From Flavobacteriales bacterium (GTDB lineage Bacteria; Bacteroidota; Bacteroidia; Flavobacteriales_F; PHOS-HE28): DNA of 64,000 nt. The notes below the pieces were generated by a model that did no database searches, was not told the DNA's origin, and saw only the letters and a list, made by a program, of their open reading frames with translations. Both the position numbers and the translations under genes were made by a program. The stretch's first letter is position 1. Each line of letters begins with the position of its first letter. The stretch covers positions 170,440 through 234,439 of the forward strand of contig JADKGB010000003.1 of the NCBI GenBank assembly GCA_016717225.1, given 5' to 3'. This document shows, in pieces, positions 10,829 through 20,466 of this stretch.

Positions 10829-10836
10829 TACCTTGG
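10829..10836 (+). promoter_or_regulatory. Possible -7 box for the cupredoxin-like gene
   Basis: TACCTTGG matches TAnnTTTG at most positions, and TTGT at 10809-10812 sits about 17 bases upstream as a possible -33 element. It would give a leader of roughly 50 bases before the ATG at 10894. Confidence 0.25.
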
Positions 10837-10893
10837 CAATTGTGCGTTCGATATTGACGTCGTGCGTCTCGTTGACCCCTCAAACCATCTCCC

Positions 10894-12114
10894 ATGAAGC
10901 GTCTTCTTTCCCCTGGTCGCTCGATCTCGAACTATGTGATCGCATTGATAGCGTTGGCCTCTGGAACAGGCTACGGCCTGGTAGGTAGTGAAGCGACTTC
11001 ACGCGAATTGGATCTGCTCGCATGTTCATCGGCAGTGGTTGTGCCAGATCGCGGAGTCTCTGAAGATCTTCCCGCTGCGGACTTTACGGTTTCCGTGAAT
11101 GCTGTTCCGTTGGCATGGCAAATTGGAGGCGTCAACAACCCACCGCTCACGATGAGCCGAGGTGTTTCCTACACGATCGATCTGAACGCTGTCATCAGCG
11201 CCCATCCGTTCGTGATCAACTCCAACGCGGCCAATGCAGGTGGAACTGTCTACGCCGGTCCGGCCTCCGCCACCACGATCTTCTTTACACCGGATTTCGT
11301 GATGCCATCCACGATCTACTACCACTGCATGGTCCATTTCACCTCTATGGTGGGAACGATCACACTGGTCACGCCACCCATACAACTCTCGATCAAGGCA
11401 TTTCTGGAAGGCGCCTATAACACAGGCTCATTGGACATGAACGACGACCTGCGCTCGGCTGGCTTGGTACCACCCACGGAACCATACACGGACCTCGGGT
11501 ATGAATACGCCAGCGGCGGTGGAGAGACCGTTTCTCCTGCGGTCCTTTCGATAGTGGGCAACAATGCGGTGGTCGATTGGGTGCTTGTTGAATTGAGGGA
11601 TATGAGCGACCCTACTGTGGTACTTCAATCCAGGGCAGGCTTGATCCAAGCGGACGGCGATGTAGTAGCACCAAGCGGAGGAACGCCTATGCTTTTCACC
11701 CTTGCGGGCGGGGAATATTATGTTGCATTGCGTCACAGAAGCCACTTGGGTATTATGACACAGAACCCTGTGACACTTTCCAGTGTCGCGACACCCATTG
11801 ACTTCACCTTGCTTTCAACGAGCACCTTCGGCACGGCAGCACGGAAAACGATCGGCACTGTCCAAGCGCTGTGGATGGGTGACTCGAATTTTGACGGTAT
11901 TCTTTCCTACACTGGTTTGGGGAATGATCGCGACCCTATTCTGCTGAGCGTTGGAAGTACCACGCCGAACAACACAGCGAATGGTTATTTGGCAACGGAC
12001 CTGAACATGAACGGCACGGCCGGTTACACTGGTGGAATGAATGACCGTGACCCGATCCTGGTGAACGTAGGCAGCACTACACCTAACAATACCCGGACGC
12101 AACAACTACCCTGA
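10894..12114 (+). CDS. Secreted cupredoxin-like protein with Asp-rich repeat C-terminus
   Basis: 406 residues with an N-terminal hydrophobic export segment. Residues of about 60-155 look like a cupredoxin (plastocyanin-type) domain: a His in ISAHPFVIN and a late YYHCMVHFTSM cluster with Cys, His and Met in blue-copper order. The middle is beta-rich. The last 85 residues hold two copies of a module built as L-W/A-x-D-x-N-x-D-G, Y-TG, then NDRDPIL and NVGSTTPNNT, ending QQLP; the D-x-N-x-D-G loops resemble calcium sites and I have seen this tail in other Flavobacteriales secreted proteins. No classical T9SS tail follows. Copper and calcium binding are inferred. Confidence 0.82.
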   Translation: MKRLLSPGRSISNYVIALIALASGTGYGLVGSEATSRELDLLACSSAVVVPDRGVSEDLPAADFTVSVNAVPLAWQIGGVNNPPLTMSRGVSYTIDLNAVISAHPFVINSNAANAGGTVYAGPASATTIFFTPDFVMPSTIYYHCMVHFTSMVGTITLVTPPIQLSIKAFLEGAYNTGSLDMNDDLRSAGLVPPTEPYTDLGYEYASGGGETVSPAVLSIVGNNAVVDWVLVELRDMSDPTVVLQSRAGLIQADGDVVAPSGGTPMLFTLAGGEYYVALRHRSHLGIMTQNPVTLSSVATPIDFTLLSTSTFGTAARKTIGTVQALWMGDSNFDGILSYTGLGNDRDPILLSVGSTTPNNTANGYLATDLNMNGTAGYTGGMNDRDPILVNVGSTTPNNTRTQQLP

Positions 12115-12137
12115 AAAGGAAACAGGGCTCGAGAAAC

Positions 12138-12506
12138 CTACTTGTCCTCCAACAACTTCTTTCCCTCTGGAGTTGGTAGACTGATCTCTTCCAGAATGGC
12201 TGCTTGGCCCTTTCTGCATTCCCCGATGCTTGCGCGCGACGGACGATACTTGAAGCGAAGTTTGAGTCCGTTCTTCTTGTAACGCTCGTCCAATCCGATA
12301 GGGATCAGGAACACATTGTTCACCCCGTCAAGTGTCACCACCAGCGGACAACCATCACCCACCATAGCGGTGGTAACCGTTCCAGTGCTGAAGCCAGCAT
12401 TGGCTTCTTGTTGTTCCACAACCGCGGCACTGTCCACGCTTTGCTTCTTCGCACCGCATGCTGCGCTCAACGCGACCAGCATGGCCAAGATGATAGCCTT
12501 GGTCAT
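12138..12506 (-). CDS. Small lipoprotein of unknown function
   Basis: About 122 residues with a lipobox (LSAAC followed by GAKKQ), so it is probably a lipidated envelope protein. The mature part is a short beta-rich domain with two Cys residues (DGCPLV and GECRKG) that might pair. Its ATG overlaps the stop of the upstream T9SS protein gene by one base (TGATG), so the two are probably co-translated. I do not recognise a named family. Confidence 0.72.
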   Translation of the reverse strand: MTKAIILAMLVALSAACGAKKQSVDSAAVVEQQEANAGFSTGTVTTAMVGDGCPLVVTLDGVNNVFLIPIGLDERYKKNGLKLRFKYRPSRASIGECRKGQAAILEEISLPTPEGKKLLEDK

Positions 12507-14353
12507 CACTTCACCGAAGTGATAAGGAGACGCTGCACCTGTTGCTTATCGCCGTTCACCAAGCGAACGAACCAGATCCCGGCTGCCAACCCAGAAGCGT
12601 TCAGAGTCAAACTAGCTGAACCATTCGCGATCGCGATCTCCTTGGAGATCACGCGCTTGCCATCCATGCCGATCACTTCTACACGGGAATCGACGGAGGA
12701 ATTGGCACCCCGCACACGAACGGAGATCATCTCACCCTGTAGTGCTGTTTCCAGGAGCAGTCCAGTTGCACCTTGCCCCGCTTCCTCAACACCAACTTCA
12801 CCTTGCAAGTTGAAGGAGAAAATTCGGGTTCTTGGGTTTCCTCCTGACCCTATGTACTCAGCGGTACACCAGAACGTTGAGCCATCCGGATCGAGCGCGA
12901 GGTGGGCATAATCACCGAATCGATCCGTGCCGGTCTGCGATGCTGTCCCATTGATGACCGTCTGCTCGGCAAAGGTCATCTGCCCCAGCGGATCAGAAGC
13001 CAGGCGGCCAGTGTAACGTATTCCGGGATAGATAGTCGCAACCTCGTCAGAACAACTGTAGGCCATGCCGATATTGCCTTGATCGTCCATCCCAATACTC
13101 GCCTGATAACGGTCGGCTGCATCAGGGTTCCAAGTGCCTTGCTGATAAATACTCCAGTTGCCATCGTTCGCATCACGGATCTCGTACCACCGCACCGCAC
13201 AATGGTTACTTCCCACATCAACGCCATGGCACAGCAGAACGCTGTTGTGATCCGCCCAGCGGGTATGCTGCGCGCGGAAGTAGAAATAGCCCAAGCCGGC
13301 ATCCAGTTTCTGGGTAGTACCTGGCTGCGGAATGTTGGAAAAACCGCTTCCCAATAACGGATCGAACGCGGTTGTATTCAGAGTTTGTGATTGAACCACG
13401 CTGGTGCTGCTCGTGGTTACCCAATTCGTGTTCATCTCATAGATCTTGATCCGATCGCTTGGCGCACCCCATGTATTGTCCTCCATGTTGAAGAAATAGC
13501 AAGGCGTACCATCTGGAGGCAGATCTCCATCAGCATCGGCCGGAAGAACACTTGTGAAGCCCGCATTGATGACATTCGGAGCACTGAGGGCCACCATGCG
13601 GGGTGAGGCACCACCAGCAAGCATGACACTACGTTCGAACACCACTGCCGTCTTGTTGCTGTTACTGGTCATGTAATAGCCATCCCACCAGATGCTGAAT
13701 TTCGGGTAGTCGGGGAACTGGGTGAAGTTGTACGACCATGAATTGTACGCTCCTCCCGGATCGCCGGTCTCACTTACCGCGATCAGCATTTTGTTCGGAG
13801 TACCTGCGTTGAATTGCGAAATGAACCAGCGATCCGCATGGCGATCGTACATCACGATCGGGTCGCCGTCGTTGTTGCTTCCAGCCCAAAGCGTGCTGAG
13901 CGATGATGCAGAACCATCCGCAGTGCCTGTCTTGAAATACACCCTGAAAGCGGTATTCACAGCTTGCATATACCGATCAGGACCAGCGGCTCCCGTTGGA
14001 TCCGGCGGAATTCCACTTCCGGATTGACCCAGGAAGCTCACCAGCGGAGCACGGTTTGTGCGCGTGGCCGGTTGAGTCTGCAATGCACCATCGGCCTCAT
14101 CACTGAACTGGGGTGCCACCAACGGAGGCAGCGGGCGACGTTCATCCACCTCGTGCCGATCACGGTCTTCGTTGAGTTCCTCGATGATCGCAGGCCATTC
14201 TCGCATGGGCGGCGTTTTGAAGAAACCGGACGGCACCTGCACGGTCACCGTTTGCCCTAGCGAATTAACACTGCGCTCCTCCTGAACTTCCTGTGCGGAC
14301 AGCTCTGAAGGAACGAACAAAAGGACAGGTACGAGGGCGAAAAAAGATCTCAT
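12506..14353 (-). CDS. Secreted protein with T9SS type A sorting domain
   Basis: About 615 residues. Signal peptide MRSFFALVPVLLFVPSELSAQ; then a propeller-like region with repeated D-x-D and W motifs (SNNDGDPIVMYDRHADRWF, FPDYPKFSIWWDGYY) of the kind found in large secreted Bacteroidota proteins; then a type A tail with DSRVEVIGMDGKRV, LAAGIWFVRLV and a final LLITSVK. The start at 14353 is chosen because the longer reading frame would begin inside the TACCTTTG promoter box. It is probably attached to the cell surface or released by T9SS. Role unknown. Confidence 0.85.
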   Translation of the reverse strand: MRSFFALVPVLLFVPSELSAQEVQEERSVNSLGQTVTVQVPSGFFKTPPMREWPAIIEELNEDRDRHEVDERRPLPPLVAPQFSDEADGALQTQPATRTNRAPLVSFLGQSGSGIPPDPTGAAGPDRYMQAVNTAFRVYFKTGTADGSASSLSTLWAGSNNDGDPIVMYDRHADRWFISQFNAGTPNKMLIAVSETGDPGGAYNSWSYNFTQFPDYPKFSIWWDGYYMTSNSNKTAVVFERSVMLAGGASPRMVALSAPNVINAGFTSVLPADADGDLPPDGTPCYFFNMEDNTWGAPSDRIKIYEMNTNWVTTSSTSVVQSQTLNTTAFDPLLGSGFSNIPQPGTTQKLDAGLGYFYFRAQHTRWADHNSVLLCHGVDVGSNHCAVRWYEIRDANDGNWSIYQQGTWNPDAADRYQASIGMDDQGNIGMAYSCSDEVATIYPGIRYTGRLASDPLGQMTFAEQTVINGTASQTGTDRFGDYAHLALDPDGSTFWCTAEYIGSGGNPRTRIFSFNLQGEVGVEEAGQGATGLLLETALQGEMISVRVRGANSSVDSRVEVIGMDGKRVISKEIAIANGSASLTLNASGLAAGIWFVRLVNGDKQQVQRLLITSVK

Positions 14354-14371
14354 GGGACGTTGGTTGGACTT

Positions 14372-14379
14372 CAAAGGTA
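14372..14379 (-). promoter_or_regulatory. -7 promoter box for the T9SS protein/lipoprotein pair
   Basis: Reads TACCTTTG on the minus strand, an exact TAnnTTTG match, 18 bases before the chosen ATG at 14353. It rules out the upstream candidate start at 14374. Confidence 0.5.
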
Positions 14380-14438
14380 TCCCTCAATTCACAGTTCGTC
14401 ACAGCTTGGTCAAGGAAAGAATCCAAGGTCTTGGAAAG

Positions 14439-14942
14439 TCACGCTTTCGAGGACTTGCCTGCGAACCACGGATGACCGGTTTCGAACCGTTTCAACAACT
14501 CGCCAACACGTTTGCTCCGAGTGGCGGTTGTCTTTCCACTGTTGACCCAAATGCACATGCTACGCTTCATGCCAGGCTTCAGTCTATTCCAAGCTGAGGC
14601 AAACTCCGGGAAAAAATCGATCGTGCCTTTCAACTCCTCACTGAGCGGGAGTTCATTCGGTTTATCGTTCAACCAAAGTTCGAAGCGCGCCTTCTCCCCC
14701 ACATTGGTTTTCGCTCTCTTCAACAGTTCAGCACTGAGGATGATCACGTGGGATCCCTTTTTCCGCGGCATCAATGCCCGATCGATCGGAACACCATTGA
14801 TGGTGCCGTGTATTCGAACAACACCCTTCTTGCCGAACAGGTCTTCCACATCGAAAGGAAATTCAACGAACGACCATGCTAATGGGCCTTTCATTTTCTC
14901 CACCTCAACGGCGAACCGGATCACCTTTTGCTTCGTCGCCAT
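14439..14942 (-). CDS. DUF1905 plus YdeI/OmdA-like domain protein
   Basis: 167 residues with two recognised parts: an N-terminal DUF1905 domain (GPLAWSFVEFPFDVEDLFGKK, GTINGVPIDRALMPRKKG) and a C-terminal YdeI/OmpD-associated segment (MKRSMCIWVNSGKTTATRS, KRVGELLKRFE). Such proteins are small, cytosolic and poorly understood; YdeI-like members have been linked to bacteriocin protection. ATG at 14942 is preferred over the TTG two codons upstream. It begins 2 bases after the glycosyltransferase stop and so probably shares its transcript. Confidence 0.85.
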   Translation of the reverse strand: MATKQKVIRFAVEVEKMKGPLAWSFVEFPFDVEDLFGKKGVVRIHGTINGVPIDRALMPRKKGSHVIILSAELLKRAKTNVGEKARFELWLNDKPNELPLSEELKGTIDFFPEFASAWNRLKPGMKRSMCIWVNSGKTTATRSKRVGELLKRFETGHPWFAGKSSKA

Positions 14943-14944
14943 GA

Positions 14945-16240
14945 TCAAATAGGCTCCGCTCGCTGGTCATCCAACATCTTGGTCAGCCGACCCGGTGAAC
15001 ACCACCACAGCATACCAATGAGCGCTAGCACCATGAACGACATCACCTTGTAATGTTCGTACACCGCAGCGAATTCACCCAATAGCAAGTCGATGTTCGA
15101 GAGCAGATACACCACCACCCACAGTGCCAACCATGGCCGGATCCGCCCTTGCTCTTCTTGCCAACGCACCACGGCGAACTGTACCAACCACAACGCCGCA
15201 GGCATCGCCATGAACATGGAATAGTAGCGCTGATGCGGAAATATGAGGATCGTACACAAGAGCAAATAGCTCAGCTCCCACCAAACATGCAGCGGAGATG
15301 AAGCCTGCTTGAATGGCGGCCACTTCAAGAAGCGGAGCGAGCACGCGATGAATACGAGCCGACCTACGAGCAACAACTTCGCGATGGTCTCCAGATCCAA
15401 GGCGATCAAGGTCCTTGGCAGATCAAGGGTGTATGGTCCGCCTCCATCTGCACTCAAGTACGCTGACAAAAGCGAACCCAGCGCGAAGAAGGAAGTTTCG
15501 TCCTCATCCAAAATATGACGGGCATCCGTCGGCCGAAGAAGTTCCCAACGTGTGTGCAGCAAGTCGGCATTGTACTGCCAACCGATGAAGATCGCAGGCA
15601 CCAATTGGATCAACGTGACAAGCGCCAGCGTGAACAATGCGGCTTTCCATTGACCTCGATACGCGAGGTATGGCAACAGCACCATCGGGATCAATTTCAT
15701 GTCGATACCCAGCGCCAGCAGCAGCACGCCCAGTAGAACCTGCCTGTTGTTGATGCACCGTATCGATTCCAAACAGAGCCAAAGCAAAAGCACCGTTACC
15801 TGCGAAGAGTTCAGGTTGTCGCGAACCGCTTGGAACAGAAAGAGCAGCGAAAAAAACAGGATCGCCGTGCGCTGGTTACTGCTCAGTTGTTTCGGCAGGT
15901 AGTCCTTGAAAATGATGTCGATGCACCGCTTGAAAAGCAACAGCGTAATGGTACCCCAGATCAATTTCGCCAGCCATGGTGGAACAAACGCGAATGGACT
16001 GACCACGACGGCGAATAGCGGGCTGTAGAAGAACGAATACCCGTCGATGAACTTCTTCAGGTAGATGTTCTCGCCCTGCCAAAGAGAGTGCGATGCAGCA
16101 ACGTAAATATCCAGATCGTTGCGCCCGCTAAGCGTGCTGATCAATATGACCAACAAGCCCACTACCAGAGCGCGTGTGCCTATGAACAGCCATCGAGCCG
16201 TTGGTTCTTCGGGGATCTTCAAGGAAATGTTCACTTCCAC
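14945..16240 (-). CDS. DUF2029 (GT87-like) membrane glycosyltransferase
   Basis: 431 residues with about ten predicted membrane helices. An early DLDIYVAASHSLWQGENIY segment has the acidic residues typical of the first periplasmic loop in GT-C enzymes, and GIDMKLIPMVLLPYL is the characteristic DUF2029 motif. Family members use polyprenyl-phosphate sugars to add mannose-like residues to glycolipids or glycans on the outer face of the inner membrane. Acceptor unknown. It sits upstream of the YdeI-like gene with only two bases between them. Confidence 0.88.
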   Translation of the reverse strand: MEVNISLKIPEEPTARWLFIGTRALVVGLLVILISTLSGRNDLDIYVAASHSLWQGENIYLKKFIDGYSFFYSPLFAVVVSPFAFVPPWLAKLIWGTITLLLFKRCIDIIFKDYLPKQLSSNQRTAILFFSLLFLFQAVRDNLNSSQVTVLLLWLCLESIRCINNRQVLLGVLLLALGIDMKLIPMVLLPYLAYRGQWKAALFTLALVTLIQLVPAIFIGWQYNADLLHTRWELLRPTDARHILDEDETSFFALGSLLSAYLSADGGGPYTLDLPRTLIALDLETIAKLLLVGRLVFIACSLRFLKWPPFKQASSPLHVWWELSYLLLCTILIFPHQRYYSMFMAMPAALWLVQFAVVRWQEEQGRIRPWLALWVVVYLLSNIDLLLGEFAAVYEHYKVMSFMVLALIGMLWWCSPGRLTKMLDDQRAEPI

Positions 16241-16279
16241 AAATAAACCAATGGATCCTTCTAATGACCGATCGCTATT

Positions 16280-16612
16280 TCAACCACCCGCTTTCTTCGC
16301 CTTGTAACCTGCCTGGGTTAACAGTATCAGGATCTTGTCGCGGTGATCCCCTTGGATAAGAACCACGCCGTCCTTCGCGCTTCCGCCAACGCCACACTTG
16401 CTTTTCAGCATGCGGCCAAGATCATCCAGACCCGAATCCTTTCCGATAAAACCGACAATGCGGGACACGAGTTTGTCACCACGCATACGATCCAAGTGGA
16501 CCCGCAGATCCTGTTGCTGCGGCGGCAAAGTGGATGGCTCCCGTTCGGTGCCGAGGTTCTTGTTGGTACTGTACACGAGGCCGCCAAGGCCGCTGAGGGG
16601 GCGCTTCTTCAT
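16280..16612 (-). CDS. yciH: SUI1/eIF1-like translation factor YciH
   Basis: 110 residues, full length for bacterial YciH. The hallmark sequence is complete: GLVYSTN near the start, QQDLRVHLDR, then LGRMLKSKCGVGGSAKDG and IQGDHRDKIL, ending in the typical AGYKAKKAGG tail. The protein is homologous to eukaryotic eIF1 and is thought to affect the fidelity of start-codon selection on the 30S subunit. It stands alone, downstream of a palindromic repeat and a possible -7 box. Confidence 0.93.
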   Translation of the reverse strand: MKKRPLSGLGGLVYSTNKNLGTEREPSTLPPQQQDLRVHLDRMRGDKLVSRIVGFIGKDSGLDDLGRMLKSKCGVGGSAKDGVVLIQGDHRDKILILLTQAGYKAKKAGG

Positions 16613-16617
16613 GAATG

Positions 16618-16625
16618 CAAAGGTT
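16618..16625 (-). promoter_or_regulatory. Possible -7 box for yciH
   Basis: AACCTTTG on the minus strand resembles TAnnTTTG and ends 5 bases before the ATG at 16612, giving a nearly leaderless message. Any -33 element would lie inside the inverted repeat at 16624-16694. Confidence 0.33.
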
Positions 16626-16694
16626 CACCGCAAAGACGCAAAGCACGCAAAGACCCACACGAACTTTGCGCTCTTGGCGTCTTGGCGGTGAGTT
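16624..16694. repeat. Imperfect inverted repeat of the CGCAAAGACGCAAAG type
   Basis: Left arm 16624-16652 reads TTCACCGCAAAGACG then CAAAGCACGCAAAG; right arm 16664-16694 is its imperfect reverse complement (CTTTGCGCTC, TTGGCGTCTTGGCGGTGA). It lies between the GH38 stop and the yciH start. Related GCAGAG-type repeats are at 42853-42935 and 52160-52310. Confidence 0.65.
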
Positions 16695-16900
16695 CTCATC
16701 TCCACCACGTGATCAACGGCCTCGTCATCTCCAACCCGAACCGCCGTGCCTCCTCCAGCTTGAACGGCCCGTGCATCTTCAGGTAGATGTCGTAGGTGAT
16801 CGGCCCTTCCTGGTCGGCCTTGAAGTTGGTGTGCCAGTAGTTGTTGAGTGCGTAGAGGTAGATGGTGCTGCTGAATGCGCCTCGGTCTTCCAGGCTTTGT

Positions 16901-16921
16901 ACCCCGGGCTTGACCCGGGGT
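16901..16921. repeat. GC palindrome inside the GH38 remnant
   Basis: ACCCCGGG, loop CTTGA, CCCGGGGT: perfect 8-base arms. It encodes an unexpected Pro/Gly stretch (NPDPGSSPGYKA) between GH38-like sequence on both sides, so it looks inserted. Compare 17098-17110 and 23908-23927. Confidence 0.55.
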
Positions 16922-17097
16922 CCGGGTTCGTGCCCTTGCCGGGGTTCACCTTGCGCTCGTCCACCATTTCGCCCACTTCCCAGATCGCGCCTTGCGGGCA
17001 CACGATGGTGACGCCCATGCTGTCGTTGCTCACATCGATCCAGCGCTGGGCGCAGAAGAAGTCGTTGTTGCTGCCGGGGACATGCGCCCGCTCCCAA

Positions 17098-17110
17098 GGG
17101 GCTTGTCCCC
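17098..17110. repeat. Short GC palindrome inside the GH38 remnant
   Basis: GGGG, loop CTTGT, CCCC. The loop is nearly the same as that of 16901-16921. It falls in a poorly matching segment (RTGDKPLG) between two recognisable GH38 pieces that are in different frames. Confidence 0.4.
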
Positions 17111-19491
17111 GGTACGAAGGGTATCGCTGATGCCGATGCGGACGGTGGCGTTGGGGATGTTGAGAGGGAGGAGGGCAGGTGAACGGCATTCTTTGTCTTG
17201 CGGACCCGAGGCTTTCACTAACCGATATCGAACATGAAGGATCCGGATCAGTCCGGTCCCTCACATCTGCCATGGGCGAGGTTGTTCGCCCGGGCTGCCT
17301 TGCGTCAGCCCTGCATCGGGCAGGACGGTGCGACATCCTCTGGCGGCTGCCAGAATGCCTTTGCGTCGAGTCCAGGTCTGAGTAGACTGTCAGCCGGCCG
17401 ATCGATTGGTCCCGATACCGTCACATTTGGCTCAGTTTGCTCGACATACCACCCCGCACTATCCGCGAAGGCCTTCTTCACCCGCCACTGGTCAGTGGTG
17501 AAGTGCGCATCCGGATCGCTGATGCTGCACCACGCGCCCCAGGTGTGCTCGTGCCACATGACGATGCTGCGCTTGGCGCGGTAGAGCAGGTGCGGGTCGA
17601 TGGGCTTGCCGAGGATCTTCGCCGCTTCGATCAGGTTGGTGAGCCGCGCACTGAGCACGCGCACATCGCCTTCCTCCTTCGCCGTGCTGTACGCGCCATC
17701 CTCCCAATAGGGCGTGAAGTCGCCGCTCCAGGTGGGGATGCTCTTGCCGTACTTCTGCTCGAACTGCTGCATCATCGTGCCCGCGTTGGCGATGATCAAG
17801 CGCGGTGAGGCGTAGGTCTCGTTCCAGTCGCGCACGAAGTCGCTGAGGGTGCTGTCCACCGGACCGTTGTCGCTCACGATGTTGTAGCGCCATTGCACCA
17901 TGTCGTAGGGATAGCCCTTCGCGGCGAGGTCGTTCATGTAGGCAGCGATCTTCCGCGTGCCGCGTTCCTTGATCGCACCGGCCGTGTAGCCGTGCCAGCC
18001 GCCGTAGCCCTGGCCGGCCGTCCACACGAGGATGCTGTCCTTGCCGGTCGTGCCCTTCCACCAGTAGGGCTTGTCGCCTTGTTCGCGCAGGGTGCTGCCG
18101 ATGCGGTCGCCGCCGTCGGGCATGTCGGGGATGTAGTTCGGCCCCTGGCTCAGGTGGCGGATGCCGTGCGCGGCGTAGGCGTCCACCATGCTCCAGCTCA
18201 TGCCGGGGATGTCGGTCTGCATCGCCATGGTGATCGGCAGGTCGTACCACTTCCGCAGCGAATCGGCGTACTCCACGATCCAGTGCATCTCCTCGGGCGT
18301 GCAGAGGCCGGTGAGGATGTTCGCGTAGTTCGCGCTGAGGGCGATGCTGCCGCTCTTCACCGCCGCGATGAAGCGCTGCTTGTCCGCCTCGCTGGCGATG
18401 CCCAGGAAATTCTCCACGGCCCAAAGGCTCTCCACGTTCCACACGAAGCGGCTGCCCTCCGGATAGTCCTTCGTGCGGTCGATCAGCTCCAGCGCCTTCC
18501 AGATGTTGTTGTTCTGGATCTTCTCCACTTCGGCCTGCAGGTGGCTGTAGCCGATGTCGGTGTGGCTGTGGTGAACGAGGTGGATGTCGCGGTGGATGAC
18601 GGGGTCGACCACCAGCATCGTATCCAGCAGAATCCCTTTTGCGGCCTGATGGAGTTTCGCCTTAAGCGACACGTGGAACTGGCGGTCGCTCGCAGGAATG
18701 AGAGCCTCGAACACCTGTAGGCCGTTCTGTACATCGAAGTAGTATCCCTCATTTTGCTGGTCCACGTCCAAGATCAACTTGTCCGGGCCACCGAAGTGCA
18801 TCACGGTGACCAGCAGCGGTCTTATGCTGCCATTCCTGCTCAGGAACGGCAACGCCTCCACCTCCACCTTCTCCTCGAAGGTGTACCGGAAGGTCATGAA
18901 CCAGTCCGGGCTGTCCTGCGCGTGGCCCACCACCTTCAGCCGCAGCGGCTGGCCTGGCGTGATGTACTTCCTCGGCACCCGCAAATGCGCGAAGCCGTGC
19001 GCATCGCCGTGGCGGTCGGCCTTGCTGAACTCGAAGACGAGCTTGCCACCCCGTCCACCGTGTCCACCGACCAGGAACCGGGCTTCGTTGAGTGGTGCGT
19101 AGTGAAGGTGAGCGCCTTCGCATCGTTGATGTAGAGGTCGAACGAACGATCCCCTCCGCTGGTGGTGCTGTTGTGCGCCGCGATCCAACTGAAGTAGAAG
19201 TACTGGGTCGATTCCCGTTCCGAGAAGGGCACGGATGCGGTCTCCCACGCGATGGCCTTCTTCCCATCCGTGCAGCGGGTGAGCAGCGCGGTGGTGGCAT
19301 GCTCCGGGTACACGCTGAAGTAGGAGAGGACCTCGCCCTCGATGTCCTTCGCGTAGCCGTTGATCACGTCCTGCTTGCCGAAGACGGGGAGGTCGACCTG
19401 GGCTCGACAGGCCCAGCAGAACAGTCAGGCGCATGCAAAGATGGGGGAATGGGCTTTCACCGGGCAAAGCGGGGCGCTTAGCGGTGGAAAT

Positions 19492-20466
19492 TCAGAACCG
19501 GTAACGCAGCCCGAAGCCGATCACCAAGGAGCGGGTCAATCCATCGGGTCGCACTTCCCGTGTGATCAGGGGCGTGCCGAAGGTGGCTTCGATGGCCCAC
19601 TGCTCCGCCAGCTTGTAGCGCAGATCAGCGGTGAGGTTGAGCGTAAGGCCTTGTGAGCCTGTGAGGGTGATGCGTTCGTTGCCCATTTCGCTCATCGTCG
19701 CTGCGTCGTTCACGCGGGTATCTTCTTGCAAGTGATAGATCCCCAGCAAACCGGGCTGCAGCGAAAGCCTTCCGCAACCGTAAGCGTATTGCACTCGGGC
19801 CACCAAGTCGTCCCCGCGATCGAGCATGTTCGATTCGAAGTAGCCGAGTATCGACGGATCGTTATTCCACGCGTAGTGTGAGAAGCCGTTCATGTTGTCG
19901 TTCACCAGCACGTGCTGGTAGGCAATGCTGGCCACATAGCGCTTGTAGCGCCAGTTGATGGCCGCCAGCAGATCCGTGGTACCCAAGCCGGTCTGGTACG
20001 GCATGGGCAACGAGCGGGCCTGCAGCTGGGTGGAAACACCGTCCCATTCAGCATCTGTGGTTCCCGTTGGCAGCCGCACACCGAGAACACCGGTCAGGTT
20101 CCTATCCTCTTCTTTGATGAAGGCGAACGACGTGGTGATGATCGCGTCGCCAAGACCACTGTTGTTACCGAGCTTGCCACTGGTGAACACATAAGGGATC
20201 TTGAACGCGACGGAAAGCTTGGGGCCGATCCCGATGCTGATCTCCGGGTTCAGCTGCATGATAGTGGTGCTTTGCTCCCCGACCGCATAGCTGAACCCGA
20301 GACGTGCCATGTGGCGATAGTCCACCACGTCCGCTGTGCTGTCTTGCCACAAGTGGAGCTGGCCGGTTGGGCCTGCGGTACAAACACCCGCATCGCTACA
20401 GCCTTGGCCAAACAACCATTTCGGACCGAGCATAACTATTAGCAGGAACAGTGAGCGGTTGATCAT
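19492..20466 (-). CDS. Outer membrane beta-barrel protein (phenol-MetA-like)
   Basis: 324 residues. Signal peptide ending WLFGQ, then a beta-barrel pattern of alternating hydrophobic strands, with segments such as GLGDAIITTSFAFI and GVRLPTGTTDAEW that resemble the MetA-pathway transporter-like family, ending in an aromatic strand GFGLRYRF with the terminal Phe expected for BAM recognition. Function is not known; such proteins are often called transporters without proof. It diverges from kdnA. Confidence 0.78.
   Translation of the reverse strand: MINRSLFLLIVMLGPKWLFGQGCSDAGVCTAGPTGQLHLWQDSTADVVDYRHMARLGFSYAVGEQSTTIMQLNPEISIGIGPKLSVAFKIPYVFTSGKLGNNSGLGDAIITTSFAFIKEEDRNLTGVLGVRLPTGTTDAEWDGVSTQLQARSLPMPYQTGLGTTDLLAAINWRYKRYVASIAYQHVLVNDNMNGFSHYAWNNDPSILGYFESNMLDRGDDLVARVQYAYGCGRLSLQPGLLGIYHLQEDTRVNDAATMSEMGNERITLTGSQGLTLNLTADLRYKLAEQWAIEATFGTPLITREVRPDGLTRSLVIGFGLRYRF

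Larger units (their letters stand above)
16696..19434 (-). pseudogene. Broken GH38 alpha-mannosidase
   Basis: A predicted exported alpha-mannosidase cut up by several frameshifts and probably a deletion. A signal peptide starts at 19434 (MRLTVLLGLSS), with the mature N-terminus (QVDLPVFGKQDVINGYAKD) in another frame; a second shift near 19050 follows DTVDG. The catalytic GH38 domain is intact in one frame: HHSHTDIGYSH (metal-binding His and Asp), MQTDIPGMSWSMV, WHEHTWGAW. It stops at 17305. The C-terminal beta domain then appears in pieces (NIPNATVRIGISDT; VPGSNNDFFCAQRWIDVSN; ALNNYWHTNFKADQEGP) across three frames. The central beta-sandwich seems largely missing, and two GC palindromes lie within the remnants. 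Sequencing errors may account for some breaks but hardly for the lost segment. Confidence 0.75.

Noticed and set aside
16696..19434. GH38 frameshifts as assembly error only
   Set aside because: Individual shifts may be errors, but the central beta-sandwich region seems missing, which indels alone cannot explain; kept as a probable pseudogene.
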